Below, one piece after another: positions 1 through 9,786 of a stretch of 42,150 nt of DNA. Made by a program: the position numbers and the translations under genes. A model generated the notes under the pieces. It searched no databases, was not told the origin of the DNA, and worked only from the letters and a program-made list of their open reading frames with translations. The DNA is from CAZCAC01 sp964496575 (GTDB taxonomy: Bacteria; Planctomycetota; UBA1135; GCA-002686595). How positions within the stretch are numbered: position 1 is the stretch's first letter; every line of letters begins with the position of its first letter. Where the stretch lies: contig CAZCAC010000074.1 in NCBI GenBank assembly GCA_964496575.1, positions 1 through 42,150 of the forward strand. Reading direction: 5' to 3'.

Positions 1-1841
1 CGGACCTCCTTGTACTCCCCCTTCGAATCACTGGCGAGCTGCTTCAGCAGCTGGCTGCCCCCCCCCACGGAGATGCAGTTGATCTCCACGTGCCGCGAGG
101 CGTTCCAGCGCCTGACCTCCTGTCGGATCTGCCCCGGATCATCAACCTTCCCGCCGGTGGGCTGACCGTCGGTCAGGAGGAAGATCGTATCGATGCGCCG
201 GTCCTCGAACGCGAGCTCCAGCGCGTCGTAGAGCGCGGTCGCGCCATCCGCGGTCTGCCGGCTGACGTACTCGAGCGCGGCCTTGCGCGTCTTCTTGTTC
301 ATCCGGGCCAGCTCGTCCTGCCAGGGGTAGGCGTCGCTGGAGAAGAAGATCACGTTGAAGAGATCGCCCTCGGGGTACTTCTCCAGCACGTCGAGCAGCT
401 GCTGCTTGGCCGTGTGGATCCGCGTGCCCCGCCCGCTCTGCGCCTGCATCGAGCCGGAGACGTCGAGCACGAAGCAGATGCGATCGCTGACGATCTTCAA
501 CCCGTAGAAGGAAGTGACCGTCCGACCCTCGCGCTTGTGGCGCTGCCGCTCGCGCTCCGCGCGCAAGGCGGCGTCGTAGTCGGGGATCTCGAAGGTCTCG
601 CCCTCGGCGTCGTACCAGCGCTTCCAGCGGTCGTACGACGTGCCGTTGTCGAGACCGGTGATCAGCCGCAGGGTGGTGATCAGGTCGATCTTCAGCCGCC
701 CCTTCTCGCCGTTGAGGCGCCCGATCAGCGCGGGCAGCGTCTCGCGTCGGCGCAGGTTGCCGACCTCTTGCAGCGCCTCGCGCCGCACCAGGTGATCGGT
801 GTCCGCGAGCAAGAGGTAGAGCGCCTGGAGTGCCTCCTGCGTGCGCAGCTCGGCGAGGGCGACCACCGCGCCCTGCCGCGTCGCCGGGTCCTTGGCGGTC
901 GCGAGGTCGCGCAGCTCGTCGATCAGGCTCTCGTCCGCTCCGCGCAACCGCCCCAGCGAGATCACCGCCTGGCGCCGCACGAGCTCGTCGTCGTCCCTGA
1001 TCAGCTTGCCCAGCGCGGTGGCGTGCGAGGTCTCGCCGCGCGCGTCGAGCGCGGCCATCGCCGCCAGCTGCACCGAGGAGTCCGAGCTCTTCATCGCCGA
1101 GATCAGCGCCCTGGCGACCCCCGGCTCCTGCCGGTCGCGGATCACTTCGATCGCCATCACCGCCATCGCCGGCGAGGGCTCGCGCCCGCGCAGGAAGCCG
1201 AAGAAGGCCTGCGTGTTGCGCTCGCCGAGGAAGGCCCCGAGCGCGCTGGCGAGCGCCTCGCGAGAGCCCGAAGGCCCCGGCCTGGCGTTGTCCAGGATCT
1301 GGCCGAGCGCGCCGGGCGTCCCCTCCGCGGTCAGCGAGGGCACCAGCGGCCCGACCGCCCACGCGCGCACCTTCGGGTCCTTGCTGCGGGTGAGCAGCAA
1401 GCGCAGCTCGCTCTCCGCCGCCATCCCGAAGCGGGCCAGCCCGCGCGCCGCCGCACGCCGCTGCGGCTCACGCCCCTTGATCGCCTTGCTGGCGACCCAC
1501 TCGATCGCCTTGCCCTCGAGACCATCGACGCCCTTGTAGTTCTCGAACGCGGCGTAGGCCCACTTGAGCTGATGCTCGCCCTGCAAGGGCTTGGTGACGC
1601 GCTTGATCGCCTCGAAGGAGGCGTTGCTCTTGAACGCCGTCAGCTGCTTGAAGAGGCGCCCGTCGCGCATGTGCCGGGCGGATTCGATGCGCGCGACCAG
1701 CTCCTTGATCTTCTGGTCGTCGCGACCGAGGGGAGCGGGAGCGGCGGGAGCGGCGGGATCGGGGGCCGAGGAGACGGCCGGGAGTCCGAGGGCCACGAAG
1801 GCGAGAGCGCCGACGAGGGCGGTCCGGAGGGAGAGAGCCAT
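1..1841 (-). CDS. Secreted HEAT-repeat and von Willebrand A domain protein, cut by left edge
   Basis: At least 613 residues, open through the left edge of the window. A Sec-type signal peptide (MALSLRTALVGALAFVALG, cleavage near PAVSSA) is followed by alpha-helical HEAT-like repeats over about residues 40-400, for example KDPATRQGAVVALAEL and TDHLVRREALQEVGNL. A von Willebrand A domain starts near residue 450. Its MIDAS metal site DVSGSM lies near residue 459 and the TDGQPTGG segment near 557. Proteins with this order probably act as exported scaffolds for protein contacts; no substrate can be named. The start at 1841 is the ATG that gives the signal peptide; there is no clear Shine-Dalgarno. 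The C-terminus is missing. The domain calls are secure from motifs, the role is unknown. Confidence 0.85.
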   Translation of the reverse strand, partial: MALSLRTALVGALAFVALGLPAVSSAPDPAAPAAPAPLGRDDQKIKELVARIESARHMRDGRLFKQLTAFKSNASFEAIKRVTKPLQGEHQLKWAYAAFENYKGVDGLEGKAIEWVASKAIKGREPQRRAAARGLARFGMAAESELRLLLTRSKDPKVRAWAVGPLVPSLTAEGTPGALGQILDNARPGPSGSREALASALGAFLGERNTQAFFGFLRGREPSPAMAVMAIEVIRDRQEPGVARALISAMKSSDSSVQLAAMAALDARGETSHATALGKLIRDDDELVRRQAVISLGRLRGADESLIDELRDLATAKDPATRQGAVVALAELRTQEALQALYLLLADTDHLVRREALQEVGNLRRRETLPALIGRLNGEKGRLKIDLITTLRLITGLDNGTSYDRWKRWYDAEGETFEIPDYDAALRAERERQRHKREGRTVTSFYGLKIVSDRICFVLDVSGSMQAQSGRGTRIHTAKQQLLDVLEKYPEGDLFNVIFFSSDAYPWQDELARMNKKTRKAALEYVSRQTADGATALYDALELAFEDRRIDTIFLLTDGQPTGGKVDDPGQIRQEVRRWNASRHVEINCISVGGGSQLLKQLASDSKGEYKEV

Positions 1842-1988
1842 GAGGGGTGCGGAGAGTAGAGCGCTGGGGGTGCCGGGGAGGCCGCGGTCGGAACGCATGG
1901 TCCCCGACCGACTCCGGATCTACCCCTATCTCATGCCGCTGTTACCGGCGGGGCCGGAGCTCCTGTCATTTGAGCCCGCCCGCTGGCC

Positions 1989-2912
1989 TCAGGGACGATT
2001 CTCCCGCCACCACGCCCGCCACTCGGCGACCTCGCGCTCGCGGCTCTCACCGGTCAGGGCGCAGAGGCAGGCCTGGGCGGCCCGGGCGGTGCCGACGTTG
2101 CGCCCTTCCCGCTCCAGCTTCTCCAGCAGGTTGATCACGGCGGGCACGGCGCGGGGGTCGCGGGTCGAGCCCAGCGCGACGCAGGCGGTCTGCACCACCT
2201 TCGAGTCGTCGGCGGCGAGCGCCAGGCTGAGGATGCGGCGCGGGCGGGAGAGCTCCCGGACCAGGGCGGCACGGACCCCCACCGTCTCCACCGCCTGGGC
2301 GCGGACGCTCCACTCGGGGTCCTTCAGCGCCGCCGTCTCCAGCAGGTCCCAGACCCGCTCCTCGTCGCCCCGGGCGTGCGGGAGCAGGGCCAGCAGCCCC
2401 GCCGCGCGCCGCCGCTCCTTGGCGTCATCGCCGGCCAGCCGCTCGGCCACCGGCAGCGACCAGCGCGGGTCGTCGATCGAATCGAGTACGTCGCTGGCCA
2501 GGAACGCGACCGGCCCGTCCCCCACCACGACCAGCTCGATGCAGACCGGCGCGGAGTGCGGCGCGAGGTAGATCAGCTCGCGGCGGGCGCGCTCGAAGGG
2601 CCCGGGCAGCTCACCGCGCTCGGCCAGCGCGGCGTGGTCGTAGAAGCGCACCATCACGCGGACGAGGTTGTCGACCAGGAACGCGGCGAGCTCGGGATCC
2701 TCGGGCACCTGCTCGCGCAGCCGAGGCCACTCCTCGCTCTCCTCGTACCAGGCGCGCCAGGCGTGGCGGTACGACTCGGGGAGCTCTGCCTCGGGAGTGA
2801 GGGGTTCCACCGGCTGGTCCCCGCCGCTCGCGCACGCGCTCGCGAGCGGGAGGAGAGCGGCGAAGACGAGGGTCGCCGGAAGCGAGCGGTTCCGATCGAG
2901 GGGTCGGTTCAT
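1989..2912 (-). CDS. HEAT-repeat lipoprotein
   Basis: 307 residues. The N-terminus MNRPLDRNRSLPATLVFAALL ends in the lipobox-like LASAC, so it is probably lipidated at Cys near residue 27 and anchored to a membrane. The rest is helical with HEAT-like units, such as DDAKERRRAAGLLALL, DPEWSVRAQAVETVGV and DDSKVVQTACVALGS. It ends in an ALTGESREREVAEWRAWW segment, a motif often seen at the end of planctomycete HEAT proteins. The frame is open upstream, but the ATG at 2912 is chosen because it begins the lipoprotein signal. It lies 76 nt upstream of the vWA/HEAT gene stretch on the same strand side and 23 nt after the glycosyltransferase stop. No enzymatic residues are visible and the function is unknown. 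Confidence 0.75.
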   Translation of the reverse strand: MNRPLDRNRSLPATLVFAALLPLASACASGGDQPVEPLTPEAELPESYRHAWRAWYEESEEWPRLREQVPEDPELAAFLVDNLVRVMVRFYDHAALAERGELPGPFERARRELIYLAPHSAPVCIELVVVGDGPVAFLASDVLDSIDDPRWSLPVAERLAGDDAKERRRAAGLLALLPHARGDEERVWDLLETAALKDPEWSVRAQAVETVGVRAALVRELSRPRRILSLALAADDSKVVQTACVALGSTRDPRAVPAVINLLEKLEREGRNVGTARAAQACLCALTGESREREVAEWRAWWRENRP

Positions 2913-2935
2913 GTCGGGTCGAGTCGTGCGGTTCT

Positions 2936-4339
2936 TCACGTTGCGGGGTCCCCGCTGAACCCCAGCTGCTCCGCGGAGTAACTGGAAAGACTGCGATCCC
3001 ACTGCTCTTCGGCGAAGAGCTCCATCCGCTCGGCGTACCACTCCTCCTCGGGCGCGTCGCCGGGGGGTCCGGCGTCGAGGGTGGCGCGGTAGAGCTCGAG
3101 GTGGCGCTCGACCAGCACCTCCTCGCTCACCGGCGGGGGCACGGCGGCGCGGAGGCTCTCGAGACGCGCGGGAGAATCGAGCAGGCCGCGCAGCCGCTCG
3201 CGCAGCCCGGCCGCATCGCCGGGCGGGTAGAGCAGCGCACCGGTCTCCTCCCCGGCGCGCTCGGCGTACGCGCCGTGGTCGGGCAGGATCGCGGGCAGGC
3301 CGAGGGCGCGCGCTTCCTCGAGCACCAGGCCGAAGCTCTCCGGGGCGCGGCTGGCGCCGATCATCGCGTGGACGCGAGTCACCGGGTGCCGGTCGAGGGT
3401 GGCGTGGTCGAAGGCGCCGTGGGCTTCGACGCGCGCGCGGGGGAGGCGGCGGCGAAGCTCCTCCAGGAGGCCGGGAAAGTCCTCTTCGCCGGCCAGGACC
3501 AGCTCGATGGGTGCGGAGTCGTCGAGGGCCTCGAGGAGAAGGTCGATGCCCTTGAGGCGCGAGAGCCTTCCCCAGGAGCCGAGCCGCAACGTCTCGCCGG
3601 GGCCGGGAGCGGGCAGCGGCTCGGGTCGCTGCCAGACCGGCGGCGCGGCGGGCGGGACGGCGGTGAGCTCGAGAGCCGCCGCGTCAGCGCCGAGGAACCC
3701 GCGCAGCCTCTCGCCGTGTCCAATCGTCGGGACCAGTACCGCCCGGGCCAGCCGCAGCTCCCGGAGCAGGTCGCTCTCCCGCTGGGCGAACGCCATGAAC
3801 TGCATCTCCATCGGGACCCATGGCGTGCGCGGGGGCAGCGGGCCGACGCAGGGCAGGCAGGTCGTCGCCGCGAGCGGCCGATCGCAGATCGCCCCGTCGG
3901 CGGGTCGCACCCGGAAGGCCAGCGGGCAGGAGATCCAGGAGTCGTGCAGGCTCACCACCGCGGGGACCCCCTGCGTGGCGGCGATCGCCACCAGGTCGCG
4001 GGTGAGACGGATCCAGTGGTGGACGTGCACCACGTCGGGTCGCTCCTCGCGAAGCAGCGCGCGGAAGGCGGCGGCGATGCGAACCGAGCGGCTCTTCTGC
4101 CAGTGATCGAAGTAGAGGTCGGGGCGCGCGAGCCGGTGGATGCGCAGCGCTCCACCCTCGAACGCCTCCTCATCGTCGCGTCGCTCGACGTCCTCCCCCG
4201 CGGCGCGCTCGATCGAGCCGGCGACGACGACCACCTCGTGACCGCCGCGCACCAGCGCGCGAGCCAGCGCCTGCGCGGCCAGCTCGGTGCCGCCGATCTG
4301 CTCGGGGGGGAAGCCGTGGACGCAGAGGAGGACCTTCAC
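2936..4339 (-). CDS. GT4-family glycosyltransferase, GTG start coupled to upstream GT4
   Basis: 467 residues starting at GTG (VKVLLCVHGFPPEQIGGTE), a GT-B fold enzyme that should transfer a sugar from a nucleotide donor to a glycan, likely at the cytoplasmic face. The glycine-rich N-terminal loop with IGGTE is typical of GT4. A cysteine quartet is present at C138, C152, C161 and C164. The C-terminal donor domain has LGSWGRLSRLKGIDLLLEAL and the E-x7-E motif in PESFGLVLEE. A tail of about 60 residues ends in EEEWYAERMELF and is not part of the core fold. The GTG overlaps the stop of the preceding gene as GTGA (4336-4339), which favours translational coupling and fixes the start. Acceptor and pathway are not evident; capsule, exopolysaccharide or protein glycosylation are options. 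Confidence 0.88.
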   Translation of the reverse strand: MKVLLCVHGFPPEQIGGTELAAQALARALVRGGHEVVVVAGSIERAAGEDVERRDDEEAFEGGALRIHRLARPDLYFDHWQKSRSVRIAAAFRALLREERPDVVHVHHWIRLTRDLVAIAATQGVPAVVSLHDSWISCPLAFRVRPADGAICDRPLAATTCLPCVGPLPPRTPWVPMEMQFMAFAQRESDLLRELRLARAVLVPTIGHGERLRGFLGADAAALELTAVPPAAPPVWQRPEPLPAPGPGETLRLGSWGRLSRLKGIDLLLEALDDSAPIELVLAGEEDFPGLLEELRRRLPRARVEAHGAFDHATLDRHPVTRVHAMIGASRAPESFGLVLEEARALGLPAILPDHGAYAERAGEETGALLYPPGDAAGLRERLRGLLDSPARLESLRAAVPPPVSEEVLVERHLELYRATLDAGPPGDAPEEEWYAERMELFAEEQWDRSLSSYSAEQLGFSGDPAT

Positions 4340-5739
4340 CGCCGCGCCCCACGCCCGACCAGGCGGCGGTAGACGTCCTCGATCGCGTCCACCTGGTCGT
4401 CGACGCTCGGCAGGTCCGGCGGCGTCGAGTAGAGGGTGTCGAGGCGGTCGGGTGCCTCGATCACCTCGGTGAGGGCGGCGGCGAGGGCGCGCACGTCGCC
4501 GGTGGCGAAGCGCCAGCCGCTGGACCCCTCCTCCACCAGCTCCGCCATGCCGCCGAGGTCGGAGACGAGCAGTGGGCAGGCGCTGCCGAGGGCCTCGAGG
4601 ATCACCAGCGGCTGGTTCTCGAACCAGACGCTGGGCACGACGAGCAGGTCGAGCTCGCGCAGGATCCGCGGCACCTCGTCGCGGTGCAGCGGGCCGGGCA
4701 GGGTCGCGCCGCCGGCACGGGTGAGGTCGGCCAGCTGTTCCTGGTAGTCGAGGTCGTGGCCGGGGGGACCGAAGACCTCGAGCGTGGCGCGCGCGCGCGT
4801 CTCCGGCGCGAGCTCGCGCCACGCCTCGAGCAGGACGTGCGGGCCCTTGACACGCACCAGCGAACCGACGAAGCCGATCCGCAGCGGCTCGCCGCGCGGC
4901 GTTCGCCCTTTCGAGCTGAAAGCGCCGAGGTCGACGCCGCTGCGCAGGTGCTCGATGCGGTCCGGGGGGAGCCCCCACTCGAGGAAGGCCTCGCGCAGGA
5001 AGCGACTCGGCGAGAGAAAGAGATCGACCGACTGCGTGAGCCGCTCGCGCAGCTCGGCGTCGCGCACCTCGACCTCCGCGCGCAGGGCCGCAGCCACCGC
5101 GGAATCGACCGGGGCGGCCTCACCGCGCGGCTCCTTCGCCCGCAACCGGTCGCCGACGTGGCGCGCGAGCGAGGCGAGGTTCAAGCCGGTGAGGCTGCGC
5201 AGCCCCGCGAGCCACTCCGCCATCCGCTGCTCCCCTCGCGAGTTGGCGTAGCGGAAGTCGGCGAGGCAGTGACCGCAGGTCTCGAAGTCGATCTCGCGGC
5301 AGAGCTCGCCGTCGGCGCGGATACGCTGTCCGAGACGCGGGCACTGCAGCCAGAAGTCGTGCAGGGTGAAGACGACCGGGAGCTCGTGCGCGACCGCCTC
5401 CTCGACGCAGCCGGCCGAGAGGTAGAGCAGGTGATGGAAGTGGACCAGGTCGGGGGTGAGCTCGTCGAGCAGCTCGCCGAAGACGAGGTCGATCGGCGGG
5501 TGATCCCAGCTCTCGCGAAACTCCTCGTAGTGGAGGTTGTTGATCAGCTCGTGGACGCGGATGCCATCGTGCTCGCGCGAGTGGAGCGAGAGGTGCTGGC
5601 GCGAGATCTCCTTCTCCGCGGTGAAGACCTCGACGTGGTGCCCCCGCTCGACCAGCGCCCGCGCCAGGTTCGCGGTGTAGACCTCGGTGCCGGCGGAGTG
5701 CTCGGGCGGGTAGCGGTGGCTGACCAGGAGGATCTTCAT
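4336..5739 (-). CDS. GT4-family glycosyltransferase
   Basis: 467 residues, GT-B fold. The N-terminal domain begins MKILLVSHRYPPEHSAGTE and has the HFHHLLYLS segment. It carries a cysteine quartet at C133, C147, C155 and C158, spaced almost as in the next gene (13, 7 and 2 residues between; 13, 8 and 2 in the partner). The donor domain shows GFVGSLVRVKGPHVLLEAW and the E-x7-E motif in ENQPLVILEALGS. It is first of a two-gene unit with the downstream GT4, to which it is joined by a 4-nt GTGA overlap. The pair probably act in sequence on one glycan; this is inference from the coupling and from their similarity. The ATG at 5739 lacks an obvious Shine-Dalgarno. No transporter or polymerase gene is nearby to identify the product. 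Confidence 0.9.
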   Translation of the reverse strand: MKILLVSHRYPPEHSAGTEVYTANLARALVERGHHVEVFTAEKEISRQHLSLHSREHDGIRVHELINNLHYEEFRESWDHPPIDLVFGELLDELTPDLVHFHHLLYLSAGCVEEAVAHELPVVFTLHDFWLQCPRLGQRIRADGELCREIDFETCGHCLADFRYANSRGEQRMAEWLAGLRSLTGLNLASLARHVGDRLRAKEPRGEAAPVDSAVAAALRAEVEVRDAELRERLTQSVDLFLSPSRFLREAFLEWGLPPDRIEHLRSGVDLGAFSSKGRTPRGEPLRIGFVGSLVRVKGPHVLLEAWRELAPETRARATLEVFGPPGHDLDYQEQLADLTRAGGATLPGPLHRDEVPRILRELDLLVVPSVWFENQPLVILEALGSACPLLVSDLGGMAELVEEGSSGWRFATGDVRALAAALTEVIEAPDRLDTLYSTPPDLPSVDDQVDAIEDVYRRLVGRGARR

Positions 5740-5785
5740 CTACGGAGAGCGTACGGCGCGAGACCCGATTCTCAAACGAAGGCGC

Positions 5786-8700
5786 TCATTCCTCGTCGCG
5801 AACGAAGAGGCACTCGGTGATCATCAGGTTGGGGCCGGTGGTCGGCTCGGCGCGCAGCTCGATGCGGTTGTCGGAGAGGTCCTCGGCGGACACGGGCAGC
5901 GCGACCCAGACACCGTCGCCGCCGTGGGCGCCGAGGGTCAGCGTCCGCCCCTCGACGATCAGCTTGCCGCGGCGGCCGAGCTCGTTCCAGTCGTGGAGGT
6001 GTGCGTAGAGCACTCCGCCCGTGGAGGCCAACCCCACGTGCTGGATCGTCACCTCGAGCGGGTTGCCGTGCCAGGCACATCCGACGTCGTCGGCCCAGCA
6101 GCCGCCGCGAACCTCCCAGGTGGGCGTGCTGGAGAGGAAGAGCGGCTGGTCGTACTCCAGCTTCCAGGGGCGATCGACGTGCTTCTCCTCCAGGCGAAAA
6201 GCGGCGAGCACGTGGAACTCGCCCTTTCCGGTGGGGACCTCGCTCTCGTCGACCACCGTCACCTCCTCGTGGTGGTAGAGCCACTTCCGCAGGAGCTCCT
6301 CGGGGAGCTCGTACTCCGGTTGGAAATCCTCGGAGCGGAGGTACCCGATGAGGCTGCGACGCAGCTGGCGGGCGGCGACGCGCTCGTGGAGCTTCGTCTC
6401 CAGGTCGTATCCAGAGACCAGCAGTCGCCCCTTTCCGACGCGTGCCTCGAAGAGCTGGCCGAGCAGGCGATTGTGGTGGAAGTCGGTCACCGGCTGCACG
6501 ATCGGGCGGAAACCCGCGGGCGCGCCCTCGAGCCGGAAGGTCGTCGCGCCCTCGGTCAGCTCGAGCCACTGCCAGTCGCTGTGGCCGTCGTTGGGGAAGC
6601 CCGCCAGCGCGGGGTGGGTCGGGTCGCAGAGGATCCCGAGGTGCGAGAAGGCGTCGCCCCACCAGCCGGCGGACCAGTAGACCGAGGCGAAGCCGGTGCG
6701 CTTCGTGTTGTCGTTCTCGAGGCCGTTCGCGAGGAGCAGGACCTTCTTGCCTCGCTCGAGGNNNNNNNNNNNNNNNNNNNNNNNNNNNNNNNNNNNNNNN
6801 NNNNNNNNNNNNNNNNNNNNNNNNNNNNNNNNNNNNNNNNNNNNNNNNNNNNNNNNNNNNNGCGATCGGTCACCACGGTGTCCGGGTCGGGCTCGGGTTC
6901 CTTCTCCAGCGTCGGGTAGACCCACAGCGTCCACTGATTCGACACCTCGCCGGCTCGCACGCGGAAGATCGCCGCGGTCGGCGAAGGGAGCTTCGGGATC
7001 GTCGCCCCGATCTCGCCGAGAGGGGTGATCCCCCCGGTCCGCACCGTCACCGGTGGGAGGTTCCCCGTGGCCAGGACGCGCCCGTCGGTCCGGGAGGTCA
7101 ACGTCCACGTCGTCTCGACGCCCTCGAGGTCCGTCGGTCCGTGGTGGCGGACCGACGGGAAGGCGATCAGGGTGGCGAAGGGATACTCGTCGTCGCCGGA
7201 TAGAACGCGAGGGACGAAGCGCGCGAGCACCACGGTCGGCGCGTTCCAGCGACGGATCTCCTCGGCGGAGACCACGCCCTTCGACTCGAGGAAGGGGTCG
7301 AGCAACCCGACCAGCGCCTCGCTCTGCCCGGTGAAGTCGCCGAGCATCAGCAGCTGGTAGCCCGCCATGTCGTTCGTGCGGAGGAACGCCTCGTGCTCCG
7401 CCTTGTATTGCAGGTACTGGAAGCGGGCCGAGGCGCGTTCGAAGTCCTCGACCTGATCGAGCATCCCCGCCTCCTCGAGCTGGCGTCGGAAGCGTCGCAG
7501 CTCGTGCGGCTGGAGGTGGGGCGAGAACTTCGGCAGGAGGTCGTCGTAGTCGGGAAAGACGGGGCGCTGGCCCGTCTCGTGGGCGATGACCGGCACCTCG
7601 CTGATCTCGGTCGCGATGAAGAAGTCCCAGTCGGTGCCGTCGGTGTAGCTCCGACCGAATCCGCGGGAGGCTTTGCCGTGCGCGCTGTGCGTGACCCAGA
7701 AGTCGTCGGCCGGCACGGTCTTGCGCGCGGTGGTCGCGTTGTAGAGGTGGCGCCCGTCCTTACGCTTCGCCTCGTCGATCAGCTGGTTGGCCACGTCCCA
7801 GTCGCTCTTCATCCCGAACTCGTTGCCGATGCAGAAGAAGGCGAAGGAGGGGTGGTTGCCGTAGGCGCGGCTGATCCGCTCGATCTCGCTGCGGACGTAC
7901 TCGGTGACGCCCTCGTCGAAGCCGAGGAGCTTCGGCTTCAAGCCGATCTCGCTGGTCCAGTTGTCGACCCAGAAGGACGTCTCCGGCTGGAGGTAGAGCC
8001 CGAGCTGGTCCGCCGCCTCGAACGCGGCCTCGGGGGGACACCAGGAGTGGAAGCGTACGTGGTTGAAGCCGTGCTCGCGGATCGTGCCGAGGACCTCGAG
8101 CCACTCGGGGGTGGTCATCGGCGGGTGGCCGGTGCGCGGGTAGACGCAGCAGTCGAGGGTCCCGCGCAGGAAGATGCGTCGGTCGTCGTGGTAGAGGTGC
8201 CGCTTCTCACGGCGCAGCTGGCGAAAGCCGAGGGGGCGGCGCAGCTCGTCGATCGTTCCGCCCGCGGTGAGGGTGGCGACGAGCGTGTAGGTCTTCGGGT
8301 CGAACTCGTCCCAGCCGCGGACTTGCGCTTCGACCGGCAGGGTCTTCACGAGGGAGCTCGTTCCCGCCTCGAGCCGGAGCGCGTGCTCCACCGCGGCGAG
8401 CTCCTCTCCTCCGTCGAGGAGCGCGAGTCGCAGCTTCGCGTCGGCCGGCGCCGCGAGCCCGTTCTCGATGACGAACTCGACGCGGACCGAACCGCGGTCG
8501 GCGGCGGGGAAACCCTGGAGGTCACCGAGGCGGACGGGCGCGGCGGCGGAGAGCTCGATGCGTCCGATCATCCCGTTCCACCGCGTCTGCGTCTCGGGGC
8601 CGTACGCGTGGCCGATGATGCCGATCGGGTGGACGAGGCCGTTGTCGACGCGGACGGTGAGTCGATGTTCACCGGGCTCCAGCGACCCGAGGTCGTAGCG

Positions 8701-9195
8701 GTGCTCGGCGACCAGGCTGTCGAAGTGGCCGACAGGGCGCTCGTCGATCCAGACGTGTGAGCCCCACATGACGCGCTCGAGGAGGAGCTGTACGTTCTTG
8801 CCACTCCACCCCTCGGGCACGTGAACGGTCCGCTGGTACCACGCCGCGCCGATGTACACGTGGGTCCGCGTGAGGTGCCCCGATTCGTCGGCGCGTTTCA
8901 CCGGTCCGAAGCCGGGGAAGCGGGAGTCCTCGAAGGGCACGGGGTAGGTCATCGTCGCCGGGTCGAGCGCGTACCCGATCCCGGCGAGGTCGGTGGTGCC
9001 AGGGAGCTCGATCGGCTGACCGGAGAGCGCCCCGGCGAACCAGCGCGCCTCCAGCCCGACGTCCTCGGGATCGAGGGTCACCGTCCACTCGCCGGCGAGG
9101 GACAGCGTCGCGCGTTCTCCGGGCGAGGCCGCCACCGTCGAAGGCAGGGTGAACAGGGGGGCGGCTAGAACGAGGAACCGGATCGAAGCGCGCAT
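5786..9195 (-). CDS. Secreted GH2-family glycosidase (beta-galactosidase-like), interrupted by scaffold gap
   Basis: A signal peptide (MRASIRFLVLAAPLFTLPSTVAA) is followed by the GH2 order: jelly-roll sugar-binding domain (about 30-220), immunoglobulin-like domain (about 225-330) and TIM barrel from about 340. The retaining acid/base Glu is E459 in IGNEFG and the nucleophile is probably E540 in AHETGQ. NHVRFHSWCPPEA is the usual GH2 barrel signature. The C-terminal part after the gap (LANGLENDNTKRTGF to FVRDEE) lies in another frame only because the 100-N gap has arbitrary length; continuity needs a missing length of 3n+2 bases. The substrate could be a beta-galactoside, mannoside or glucuronide; the sequence does not decide. 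A TATCAT hexamer lies 6 nt before the ATG and there is no Shine-Dalgarno, so the mRNA may be leaderless. Confidence 0.88.
6762..6861. other. Scaffold gap (100 N)
   Basis: Exactly 100 unknown bases, the conventional placeholder for a gap of unknown size. It lies inside the GH2 gene, and the reading frames on its two sides do not agree at this length, so the true length is not 100. Confidence 0.99.
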
Positions 9196-9201
9196 CGGAG
9201 G

Positions 9202-9207
9202 ATGATA
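9202..9207 (-). promoter_or_regulatory. Putative -10 box of GH2 gene (TATCAT), leaderless arrangement
   Basis: TATCAT read on the minus strand, separated by 6 nt from the ATG at 9195. Transcription would start at or next to the start codon. No convincing -35 box is seen. Confidence 0.35.
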
Positions 9208-9256
9208 CGGAGTCGCCGCCCTTCCCGCACTGCCCTGACCGGCGTGCGCCGGTGGA

Positions 9257-9700
9257 TCACCCCTCCGCCGCCGCCTTGAGGTCGTCGAGGTCCTTCTCGA
9301 TCATCTTGCGCATCGACCCGGCCATCAGCAGGCCGATCGGCGACATCACCTTGGCGAAGAAGGTGAGTGGCTTCGTCTCCAAGGTCATCTCGACGCGGGT
9401 GCCGCCCTGGTCGGGGACGAAGTCGAAGCGGGTGTCGTAGCGGCAGCCGCACGACTCGCAGCCGACGGAGTAGCTCTGGCCCGGCTCGAAGGCGGTGAAC
9501 TCCATCTCCTCGGTCGACTCCTTCTTGAAGACGACCCGCGTCTCGCGGAAGCGAGTGCCCGCGCCGACGGGCCCGTCGGTGAGCTTGCTGACCCTCACGA
9601 TGGCGCTGATCCGCTCCGCCCAGTGCTCGAGATCGGTGCTGAGCTGGAAGACGCGCTCCGGAGGCGCGGCGATGTGCTTGGTGATGCTGAGGCTGGCCAT
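9257..9700 (-). CDS. SRPBCC-family (START-like) protein
   Basis: 147 residues, the usual length of a single SRPBCC domain. It starts with SITKHIAAPPERVFQLSTDLEHW, the typical first strand and helix of polyketide cyclase/dehydrase-like proteins. It continues through MEFTAFEPGQSYSV and GTRVEMTLETKPL to a long C-terminal helix (MRKMIEKDLDDLKAAAEG). These proteins form a hydrophobic cavity that binds lipids or other small hydrophobic molecules. There is no signal peptide, so it is probably cytoplasmic. A cysteine-rich CESCGC loop at about residue 80 is unusual for the family and could bind metal; that is speculative. A TATCCT hexamer 7 nt upstream of the ATG and no Shine-Dalgarno suggest a leaderless message. 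Confidence 0.85.
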   Translation of the reverse strand: MASLSITKHIAAPPERVFQLSTDLEHWAERISAIVRVSKLTDGPVGAGTRFRETRVVFKKESTEEMEFTAFEPGQSYSVGCESCGCRYDTRFDFVPDQGGTRVEMTLETKPLTFFAKVMSPIGLLMAGSMRKMIEKDLDDLKAAAEG

Positions 9701-9707
9701 GGGGACG

Positions 9708-9713
9708 AGGATA
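9708..9713 (-). promoter_or_regulatory. Putative -10 box (TATCCT) of SRPBCC gene
   Basis: TATCCT on the minus strand with 7 nt to the ATG at 9700, so the transcript would begin at or beside the start codon. Confidence 0.35.
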
Positions 9714-9771
9714 CCCGCTGGAGCGTTCCCGGCTCAAATCGCCGAAGCCTGACACGGAGGTCCGGAATCCC

Positions 9772-9777
9772 TATCCT
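9772..9777 (+). promoter_or_regulatory. Putative -10 box (TATCCT) of broken isomerase gene
   Basis: TATCCT followed by 9 nt and the ATG at 9787; the same arrangement as for the minus-strand gene at 9700. The two boxes lie 59 nt apart in a compact divergent promoter region. Confidence 0.3.
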
Positions 9778-9786
9778 CGGGGCAAG

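Noticed and set aside
90..1859. Long plus-strand open frame opposite the HEAT/vWA gene
   Set aside because: Its translation is Arg/Val/Leu-rich low-complexity with no motif, while the minus strand gives a signal peptide, HEAT repeats and MIDAS. High GC makes long antisense frames common here; the same holds at 7393-8760, 12973-15084, 24297-25772, 26755-28356 and 39915-41984.
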